This document shows, piece by piece, positions 1-4,864 of a DNA stretch of 5,518 nucleotides. The notes beneath the pieces are model-generated. The model ran no database searches and was not told the DNA's origin. It was given only the letters and a program-made list of their open reading frames with translations. This DNA is from an uncultured Emergencia sp. (GTDB lineage Bacteria; Bacillota; Clostridia; Peptostreptococcales; Anaerovoracaceae). Where the stretch lies: contig CABSEO010000164.1 in NCBI GenBank assembly GCA_902476665.1, positions 1 to 5,518 on the forward strand, read 5' to 3'. How positions within the stretch are numbered: position 1 is the stretch's first letter; the number at the start of each line of letters is the position of its first letter. Both the position numbers and the translations under genes were made by a program.

Positions 1-1
1 T

Positions 2-739
2 CTGAAAGAGGATGATTTTGAAATTGGGGAAATCGCTTTCTGCAAAACAGGAGAGCCTGAAGCAGAGAGGGAAATCTTTACCATAGAAGGAGAATTTGCC
101 GAGGAAGACAAAGGTCAGCTGAAAGGTCTTCTTTCCCGCTTTACAAAATGTACTGAGACAGAAAAACTGGAGCATTTATCTGATGAGATCTCTGTAGTGA
201 TTTCAGATGTGGGAACATTTTATCCCTGTGGTTATGAAGATGCGAGAAGCGGGGTGAGGTTTGCTTATAATTACATAGACTATCAGAGAATTTATGGTCT
301 GTGCATGCATCTTAGGGAGGACAGAGATTACGTGTATAAGGGTAAAAACTCCTGGCAGTACCAAAAGGGATCAGTCAGACTTTTGTGTACCGTCGGCAAT
401 CGCGCAGAAGAAGCAGTCTGCCGGCATTATACCGACTTTATAAAGAACTATCAGACGCCGGAAGGCTTTCCTGATGCTTATGTAAAGAATCTGGACGTGG
501 TGCAGATACAGAGGCTGACAGAGGCGGAGTATAGAGATCTGTCAGAGTTCGAACTGATACAGAAAGAACTGGAATATTACGAGCCCTGTGATTTTCGGAT
601 TTTTCGTGTGATTACTGACTGGACTTATACGGAACAGGAAAAGGCGCTGATACCTCAATATCCCGAAGGAAGGCGGGAGGAGATTCTGCTGGTTTCGGAC
701 AATAACTGGGACGAGGGTTATTCTGTCACCCAATTTTAA
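2..739 (+). CDS. Uncharacterised acidic protein, 5'-truncated
   Basis: The reading frame is open from the first complete codon at position 2 to a TAA at 737-739, giving 245 residues with no stop. The stretch from 2 to 196 contains no ATG, GTG or TTG in frame. The GTG at 197 therefore looks like an internal valine, and the real start should lie upstream of the window. The visible protein is rich in Glu, Asp and Tyr. It has an acidic N-terminal part, several aromatic clusters and a tryptophan-containing C-terminus ending in SVTQF. I see no membrane segment, signal peptide or catalytic motif, so it is probably a cytosolic protein of unknown function. From memory it resembles the uncharacterised DUF3878 proteins of Clostridia, but I could not check this and do not rely on it. 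It ends 75 bases before nudC and is separated from it by a promoter, so it probably belongs to a different transcription unit. Confidence 0.85.
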   Translation: MKEDDFEIGEIAFCKTGEPEAEREIFTIEGEFAEEDKGQLKGLLSRFTKCTETEKLEHLSDEISVVISDVGTFYPCGYEDARSGVRFAYNYIDYQRIYGLCMHLREDRDYVYKGKNSWQYQKGSVRLLCTVGNRAEEAVCRHYTDFIKNYQTPEGFPDAYVKNLDVVQIQRLTEAEYRDLSEFELIQKELEYYEPCDFRIFRVITDWTYTEQEKALIPQYPEGRREEILLVSDNNWDEGYSVTQF

Positions 740-744
740 ATTTT

Positions 745-774
745 TTTCAATTTCCCTTCTTCTTATGATAAAAT
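745..774 (+). promoter_or_regulatory. Probable promoter of nudC-trxB
   Basis: An extended -10 element reads TGaTAAAAT (TG at 766-767, hexamer 769-774). A weak -35 candidate, TTTCAA, lies at 745-750 with an 18-base spacer. The expected transcription start is about 781-782, giving a leader of about 33 nt before the chosen nudC start. The assignment rests on the match to the sigma-A consensus, and the -35 is the weak part. The AT-rich stretch (734-750) just upstream could also act as an UP-like element. Confidence 0.55.
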
Positions 775-802
775 AATGGTCAGAGCGAATACTATTACAG
801 TC

Positions 803-809
803 AGAGGTG
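803..809 (+). promoter_or_regulatory. Ribosome binding site deciding the nudC start
   Basis: AGAGGTG lies 5 bases before the ATG at 815. The other in-frame ATG at 776 has no purine-rich site in front of it and overlaps the region just after the predicted -10, before or at the likely transcription start. The 815 start is therefore preferred. Confidence 0.7.
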
Positions 810-814
810 TGACA

Positions 815-1651
815 ATGATTCAGGAATTAGGAGAACGGAAATTGTATAATCAGTTTGAAAACAGAGAGGCGGAGGCAGACGCAAAAGTCTTCGCTTTTTG
901 TGATAACCGGATACTGGTAAAAAAGACGGAAAAAGGGCTGGTGGTGCCTGAGGCTGCGGCTTTTCAGGGGAAAAAACTCCGGTATCTTTTTCGCATTGAA
1001 GAGGATGCATATTATCTGCTTTCAGAAGAAGCCGAGGAAGACGTGGAAGTACTGCTTACGAAAGAGTTTTTCTGGGAGAGCACCAGAAATCTGCGGGAGC
1101 TTGCATTCAAAGAACTGGCATTTGCTGCTTCCACCGCCCATCATCTTTATCAGTGGTATCGTGACAGCCGTTTCTGCGGCCGCTGCGGAAAACCGCTGAA
1201 ACATGATCATAAAGAGCGCATGATGCGCTGCGATGCCTGTGGAAACACTGTTTATCCGAAGATTGCCCCGGCTGTTATCGTCGGTGTGATTAATGGAGAT
1301 AAAATTCTGCTTACAAAGTATAAGGGCAGGGTATATAAGAAATATGCTTTAATTGCGGGATTTACGGAAATCGGTGAAACTGCAGAGGAGACCGTAGCCC
1401 GTGAGGTCATGGAGGAAGCGGGACTGCGGGTAAAGGATATCACTTATTATAAAAGTCAGCCCTGGGGAACTGACTGTAACCTGCTTCTGGGTTTCTTCTG
1501 CAGACTGGATGGAGATGACACCATCACCATGGATACGGAAGAGCTATCCACAGCAGAATGGGTCCCGCGGAAAGACATGGATGTGCGAGATGACGGTATC
1601 AGCCTGACCAGGGAGATGATGCGGGTCTTTAAGGAAGGAGAAATTGTATGA
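815..1651 (+). CDS. nudC: NAD(+) diphosphatase, Nudix family (NudC)
   Basis: The 278-residue protein matches the NudC architecture: a divergent N-terminal domain (about 1-115), a zinc ribbon with C121, C124, C139 and C142, then a Nudix domain. The Nudix box is complete: G182, E188, then REVMEEAGL at 196-204, which supplies the metal-binding glutamates. The NudC-specific SQPW follows at 214-217. Known family members hydrolyse NAD(H) to NMN(H) and AMP, and remove NAD caps from the 5' ends of RNA; the zinc ribbon is structural. The residues after SQPW are GTDCN instead of the classical PFPxS, so substrate preference is less certain than the family call. The longer frame from the ATG at 776 would add 13 residues but lacks a ribosome binding site. 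Its stop overlaps the trxB start, implying one mRNA and coupled translation. The length is close to that of the 257-residue E. coli enzyme. Confidence 0.9.
   Translation: MIQELGERKLYNQFENREAEADAKVFAFCDNRILVKKTEKGLVVPEAAAFQGKKLRYLFRIEEDAYYLLSEEAEEDVEVLLTKEFFWESTRNLRELAFKELAFAASTAHHLYQWYRDSRFCGRCGKPLKHDHKERMMRCDACGNTVYPKIAPAVIVGVINGDKILLTKYKGRVYKKYALIAGFTEIGETAEETVAREVMEEAGLRVKDITYYKSQPWGTDCNLLLGFFCRLDGDDTITMDTEELSTAEWVPRKDMDVRDDGISLTREMMRVFKEGEIV
1631..1640 (+). promoter_or_regulatory. Ribosome binding site of trxB inside the nudC end
   Basis: AAGGAAGGAG lies within the last codons of nudC, 7 bases before the trxB ATG. It is a strong site and supports independent as well as coupled initiation at the ATGA overlap. 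Confidence 0.75.
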
Positions 1652-2520
1652 TATATGATATTGTGATTATCGGTGCGGGTCCTGCCGGTCTGTCGGCGGC
1701 TGTCTACGGACAGAGAGCGGGAAAGAAAACACTGCTCATCGATGCAAAAGGATTTGGAGGTCAGATTCTCAATACTCCCGAGGTAGAAAACTATCCGGGA
1801 ATAAAAAAGGTATCGGGCTTTGAATTTGCTTCCAACCTTTACGAGCAGGCCAGCCAGCAGGGAGCGCAAATCGTTTATGAAAAAGCTGTTGCAGTGAAAG
1901 CCGGAAACCCTATGGTTGTCAGAACCGAGACAGGAAGCTATGAAGCAAGAGCGGTGATCCTTGCTACAGGAGCAAAGAATCGTCCTCTTGGAATTGCAAC
2001 AGAAGAAAAATTTGTGGGAGTAGGAGTATCTTATTGTGCAACTTGTGACGGAGCCTTTTTCAGAGGTAAGACTGTTGCAGTCATCGGGGGCGGAAATACA
2101 GCGCTGGAGGATGCAGAAGTTCTATCGGGCCTTGCGGAAAAGGTTTATCTGGTACACAGAAGGGATCAGTTCCGGGGCGAGCAGGCAGGTGTTAAACGAC
2201 TTCTTGCAAAGGATAATGTGGAGTTTGTGCTTAACAGCGTGCCGGTTGAAATCCTTGGAGAAATGACTGTCAGCGGGCTGAAGATCCGGGATACAATGAC
2301 AGAAGAAGAAAGAATTCTGGATGTGCAGGGCATCTTTGTGGCAATAGGACAGATGCCTGATAACGGTGACTTTGCGGATGTGGCGGACTGTCTCACAAAA
2401 ACACCGGGGCTGTTTACGGCAGGTGACTGCAGGACCAAGAAAGTCAGACAGCTGGCTACCGCAGCGGCAGACGGGGCTGTTGCGGCACTGGCAGCGGTGG
2501 ATTATATTAATGAGCTGTAA
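1648..2520 (+). CDS. trxB: Thioredoxin-disulfide reductase, shorter than usual
   Basis: This FAD- and NADPH-dependent flavoenzyme passes electrons to thioredoxin in the cytosol. The N-terminal FAD motif is GAGPAG (9-14), followed by GGQI (37-40) and a conserved ENYPG (47-51). The redox pair is C130-A-T-C133 in the NADPH domain. The NADPH motif is GGGNTA (147-152), and HRRDQFR (170-176) carries the arginines that recognise the 2'-phosphate, so NADPH rather than NADH is expected. The C-terminal FAD part has GLFTAGD (254-260) and RQLATAAADG (267-276). At 290 residues the protein is shorter than the usual 305-320. The shortfall sits between ADVAD and CLTKTPG (about 247-248), where family members carry a strand with a GYI-type sequence. 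The frame is intact and all catalytic motifs are present, so it may still work. It starts inside the nudC stop (ATGA overlap). No thioredoxin gene is visible nearby. Confidence 0.93.
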   Translation: MIYDIVIIGAGPAGLSAAVYGQRAGKKTLLIDAKGFGGQILNTPEVENYPGIKKVSGFEFASNLYEQASQQGAQIVYEKAVAVKAGNPMVVRTETGSYEARAVILATGAKNRPLGIATEEKFVGVGVSYCATCDGAFFRGKTVAVIGGGNTALEDAEVLSGLAEKVYLVHRRDQFRGEQAGVKRLLAKDNVEFVLNSVPVEILGEMTVSGLKIRDTMTEEERILDVQGIFVAIGQMPDNGDFADVADCLTKTPGLFTAGDCRTKKVRQLATAAADGAVAALAAVDYINEL

Positions 2521-2563
2521 TTATGAGCGTAAAGAAAAAGTTGTTTTGACAAGGAATCTTCAG

Positions 2564-2614
2564 GAACAGGACAGGCTTTTCCGCATACTGTGGGAAAGCC
2601 TGTTTATTCTGTTC
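2564..2614 (+). terminator. Hairpin terminator after trxB
   Basis: The inner arms 2571-2582 and 2592-2603 pair over 12 bases with one G-U, around a 9-base loop. A T-rich but interrupted tail (TTATT, 2604-2608) follows. A second short helix can form outside it, GAACAG (2564-2569) with CTGTTC (2609-2614), enclosing the tail. It lies 50 bases after the trxB stop and before the pyrH promoter, where a rho-independent terminator is expected. The imperfect U-tract suggests that termination may be incomplete. Confidence 0.7.
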
Positions 2615-2635
2615 GGACTTCTGATTAAAAAACAG

Positions 2636-2664
2636 TTCACGATAGAGGAAAGATATGTTATAAT
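2636..2664 (+). promoter_or_regulatory. Promoter of the pyrH-frr-uppS-cdsA operon
   Basis: A perfect TATAAT (2659-2664) is preceded by an extended TGt (2656-2658). TTCACG (2636-2641, four of six matches to TTGACA) lies 17 bases upstream. This is the best promoter in the window and predicts a start at about A2671. It lies directly after the trxB terminator, which supports a separate transcription unit starting at pyrH. Confidence 0.8.
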
Positions 2665-2670
2665 AAGGCC

Positions 2671-2765
2671 AATATAGGAATCATTAAGACAAGCTTCTGC
2701 GTTTTACCCTGGCAGCGGGTCTGCAGGATGATTCTTATTGCAAACATTATCTAAAGGAGCATGGA
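2671..2765 (+). promoter_or_regulatory. Structured 5' leader of pyrH
   Basis: The predicted untranslated leader is about 95 nt. Bases 2674-2685 can pair with 2727-2738 over 12 positions with two G-U pairs, enclosing about 41 bases. Inside, AGAC (2687-2690) can pair with GTCT (2719-2722) and CTGC (2697-2700) with GCAG (2712-2715). An alternative inner hairpin is ACCC (2706-2709) with GGGT (2717-2720). There is no U-tract after it, and the ribosome binding site AAAGGAG (2753-2759) stays free, so it resembles neither an attenuator nor a sequestering switch. I do not recognise a known riboswitch or PyrR-type binding site. The pairing is read directly from the sequence; its function is unknown. 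Confidence 0.45.
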
Positions 2766-3470
2766 ATGGAACCAAAATATAGACGCGTTCTTTTGAAAAT
2801 CAGCGGTGAGGCCCTTGCCGGCAGTGACAAGTTCGGTATCAGTGAAGATATGACCCAGAAGGTTGCAAGACAGGTAAAAGAGATCCGGGATTTGGGCGTG
2901 GAAGTGGCCATTGTAGTCGGCGGCGGTAATTTCTGGAGAGGAAGAACCAGTAAGGATATGGATCGTGCAACGGCAGACTATATGGGGATGCTTGCCACGG
3001 TGATGAACTCTCTGGCACTGCAGGACGCACTTCTGGCGGAAGGTGTTAAGGCAAAGGTCCAGACAGCTATAGAAATGCGGGAGATTGCAGAGCCATATGC
3101 AAGAAGAAAAGCCATCAGCCAGCTTGAACATAAGGATGTTGTAATCTTCGGTGCAGGTACAGGCAATCCGTTTTTTTCGACGGATACAGCGGCGGCTTTG
3201 CGTGCTGTGGAAATCGATGCGGATGTTATACTGCTTGCCAAAAATGTTGATGCGGTTTATTCTGATGATCCTAATACCAATCCGGACGCAGTCAGATATG
3301 ATGAGCTCACCCACATGGAGGTTCTTGAAAAAGACCTTAAGGTTATGGACTTGACTGCAGCGACTTTGTGCAGAGATAATCATGTAGCAATTCACGTGTT
3401 CGGTATTTCAGAAGAAGGAAACATTCTGAAAGCGGTATATGGAGAAAAAATCGGTACGATAATCAAATAG
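2766..3470 (+). CDS. pyrH: UMP kinase (uridylate kinase)
   Basis: The enzyme phosphorylates UMP to UDP with ATP in the cytosol. This step feeds UTP and CTP synthesis and the UDP-sugars for cell-wall precursors. The 234-residue length is typical of bacterial PyrH, an amino-acid-kinase-fold hexamer unrelated to eukaryotic UMP/CMP kinase. Motifs in order are KISGEAL (11-17), GGGNFWRGR (52-60), ADYMGMLAT (70-78), [13 protein letters not shown] (131-143) and [11 protein letters not shown] (159-169). All expected blocks are present. The ATG at 2766 is chosen because AAAGGAG lies 6 bases upstream. Another ATG at 2761 is out of frame and only 1 base from that site. It is the first gene of its operon here. 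In many Firmicutes rpsB and tsf precede it, but not in this window. The family is usually activated by GTP and inhibited by UTP, which I infer and cannot see. frr follows 10 bases after the stop. Confidence 0.97.
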   Translation: MEPKYRRVLLKISGEALAGSDKFGISEDMTQKVARQVKEIRDLGVEVAIVVGGGNFWRGRTSKDMDRATADYMGMLATVMNSLALQDALLAEGVKAKVQTAIEMREIAEPYARRKAISQLEHKDVVIFGAGTGNPFFSTDTAAALRAVEIDADVILLAKNVDAVYSDDPNTNPDAVRYDELTHMEVLEKDLKVMDLTAATLCRDNHVAIHVFGISEEGNILKAVYGEKIGTIIK

Positions 3471-3480
3471 GAGGAACAAT

Positions 3481-4035
3481 ATGAGTCATTCACGAAAGAG
3501 TTTAGAGGAAAGAATTGCAAAGAGCATTGAGGTTTTAAAGGAAGATTTGAATACAGTCAGAGCAGGACGCGCCAATCCGGCTTTACTGGACAAGGTGTCC
3601 GTTGACTATTATGGAACGCCGACTCCACTGAAAAATCTTTCCAATATTTCAGTGCCGGATCCGAGAACATTGCTGATCACGCCGTTTGACCCGAAATCCG
3701 TGGGAGACATTGAAAAGGCAATCAACGCAGCTAATATCGGTATTACTCCATCCAATGATGGAAAGTGCATCAGACTGGGAATTCCTCAGCTGACAGAAGA
3801 GAGAAGAAAAGAACTGACAAAGACTACAAAGAAAATGGGAGAAGATTCTAAAGTCGCTGTCAGAAATCTGAGAAGGGATGCCAATGATGCTCTTAAAAAG
3901 CAGGAAAAGGACGGAGAACTGACTGAAGATGATCTGAAAAAGGAATTGGATGCCGTACAGAAGATTATTGAAAAGGCAGTAAAGGACATCGACGGCATTG
4001 TTGCAGCAAAAGAAAAGGAAATCATGGAAATCTAA
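3481..4035 (+). CDS. frr: Ribosome recycling factor
   Basis: The factor acts with EF-G to split the post-termination ribosome so that subunits can be reused. The 184 residues match the usual length of about 185. The N-terminal helix (about 1-30) and the C-terminal helices (about 105-184) form the three-helix bundle. The middle part (31-104) is the small beta domain. Family blocks seen are TVRAGRANPALLD (25-37), the ITPFDPKS region (66-73), GIPQLTEERRKEL (100-112) and VRNLRRDANDALKK (127-140); the last contains the conserved arginines of the functional helix. The C-terminus is strongly charged and helical. Its ribosome binding site AGGAGG (3469-3474) overlaps the pyrH stop and lies 6 bases from the ATG, so the two genes are tightly linked. 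Nothing is missing or odd in the protein. Confidence 0.97.
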   Translation: MSHSRKSLEERIAKSIEVLKEDLNTVRAGRANPALLDKVSVDYYGTPTPLKNLSNISVPDPRTLLITPFDPKSVGDIEKAINAANIGITPSNDGKCIRLGIPQLTEERRKELTKTTKKMGEDSKVAVRNLRRDANDALKKQEKDGELTEDDLKKELDAVQKIIEKAVKDIDGIVAAKEKEIMEI

Positions 4036-4064
4036 GTGAGCTGACGGCTGACATGCCGACTCAC
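4036..4064 (+). repeat. Imperfect hairpin directly after the frr stop
   Basis: GTGAG (4036-4040) pairs with CTCAC (4060-4064), and CGGC (4045-4048) with GCCG (4055-4058) around the loop TGACAT. The helices are separated by CTGA on one side and A on the other. The structure begins on the base after the frr stop. No U-tract follows, so it is not a standard terminator. It could be an mRNA processing or stability element, but that is inference. Confidence 0.4.
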
Positions 4065-4083
4065 AAATATTGCACTGAAAACA

Positions 4084-4112
4084 GGGGCTGGCTCATAAAC
4101 TGAGGCAGCCTC
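4084..4112 (+). repeat. Hairpin just upstream of the uppS ribosome binding site
   Basis: Left arm 4084-4094 pairs with right arm 4102-4112 over 11 positions, with one G-G mismatch (4091/4105) and one G-U, around the 7-base loop ATAAACT. It is followed by CAAAG and then the G-rich uppS initiation site, not by a U-tract. It is therefore not a normal terminator. It sits 18 bases before the uppS ATG and might influence initiation or mRNA processing. Confidence 0.4.
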
Positions 4113-4130
4113 CAAAGTTATGGGGGAACT

Positions 4131-4862
4131 ATGATAGACAAAAACTGCATTCCGGTACATGTTGCCATTATTATGGACGGTAACGGCAGATGGGCGAAGA
4201 GAAAAGGACTGCCGAGACTTGCAGGTCATAATGCAGGAATGCTCGCCATGAAGGAAATCGTGAAAGCCTCTTCTGTTCTGGGAGTCAAGTATTTGACAGT
4301 TTACGCTTTTTCCACAGAAAACTGGAAGCGATCCAGAGAAGAAGTGGGCGGAATTTTCCGGCTGCTGGTGAAATATGTGGACAGCGAGCTTTCTGAACTT
4401 CATGAAAATAATGTGAGGGTCAGAGTGCTGGGTGATTACAGTGTAATACCCAAAGCAGCCGTAGAAAGACTGGAAAAATCACTGAAGACGACTGAACATA
4501 ACAGCGGTCTTCAGTTTAATATAGCACTTAATTACGGCAGTCGCGCCGAAATTGTCAGGGCTGTGAATCGGATCAGGGATGATATAAAACTGGGACGTTT
4601 AGACAGAGAAAGCGAGATTACGGAAGAACTGATCGGAAAATATCTCTATACAGGAGAAGAAAACGGCAGTATCCCTGATCCGGATTTGATCATCCGAACC
4701 AGCGGAGAAGAAAGACTTTCTAATTTTATGCTATGGCAGAGTGCCTACAGCGAATTTGCTTTTACCGATATTCTCTGGCCGGATTTTACACCGGAGGAAT
4801 ATGAGAAAATCATTGAAGACTACCAGAAGCGGGATCGGCGCTTTGGAGGAAGGAAACAGTAA
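4131..4862 (+). CDS. uppS: Undecaprenyl diphosphate synthase (cis-prenyltransferase)
   Basis: The enzyme extends farnesyl diphosphate with isopentenyl diphosphate in cis to make undecaprenyl diphosphate, the lipid carrier for peptidoglycan and other wall polymers. The 243-residue length is typical. Conserved regions run in order: HVAIIMDGNGRWA (10-22) with the catalytic D16, GH (32-33), YAFSTENWKR (58-67), NYGSRAEI (134-141), and the C-terminal block from D183 to E208. That block has R189, R195, S197 and E208 in the positions used for diphosphate binding and Mg. The protein has no transmembrane segment and works at the inner membrane face. The start fits the family's N-terminus. Its ribosome binding site is an unusual GGGGGA (4122-4127), with the G run ending 4 bases before the ATG, which may be weaker than the sites of pyrH and frr. 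It is 95 bases from frr and 2 bases from cdsA. Confidence 0.96.
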   Translation: MIDKNCIPVHVAIIMDGNGRWAKRKGLPRLAGHNAGMLAMKEIVKASSVLGVKYLTVYAFSTENWKRSREEVGGIFRLLVKYVDSELSELHENNVRVRVLGDYSVIPKAAVERLEKSLKTTEHNSGLQFNIALNYGSRAEIVRAVNRIRDDIKLGRLDRESEITEELIGKYLYTGEENGSIPDPDLIIRTSGEERLSNFMLWQSAYSEFAFTDILWPDFTPEEYEKIIEDYQKRDRRFGGRKQ

Positions 4863-4864
4863 TT

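Noticed and set aside
715..747. Possible terminator at the end of the first gene (GGGT/ACCC hairpin, then a T-run at 741-747)
   Set aside because: The stem is only 4 bp and is separated from the T-run by 9 bases that include the stop codon. The AT-rich stretch is better explained as part of the nudC promoter region.
776..814. A 13-residue N-terminal extension of NudC from the ATG at 776
   Set aside because: It has no ribosome binding site, falls before or at the predicted transcription start, and adds residues with no family likeness.
1456..1869. A 137-codon minus-strand frame across the nudC-trxB junction
   Set aside because: It is antisense to two well-supported genes and shows no family features.
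2523..2549. Eight-codon frame MSVKKKLF directly after the trxB stop
   Set aside because: It is very short, has no good ribosome binding site and shows no sign of being a regulatory leader peptide.
2546..2551. A perfect TTGACA -35 hexamer after trxB
   Set aside because: No -10 like element lies 16-19 bases downstream; that position is the left arm of the terminator hairpin.
2761..2796. ATG five bases upstream of the pyrH start
   Set aside because: It is only 1 base from the AAAGGAG site and opens an out-of-frame run of 11 codons, so it is probably a chance ATG.
2751..3395. A 214-codon open frame on the minus strand opposite pyrH
   Set aside because: It lies almost entirely antisense to a clearly conserved gene, has no recognisable domain or credible ribosome binding site, and its composition is that of a complement-strand shadow.
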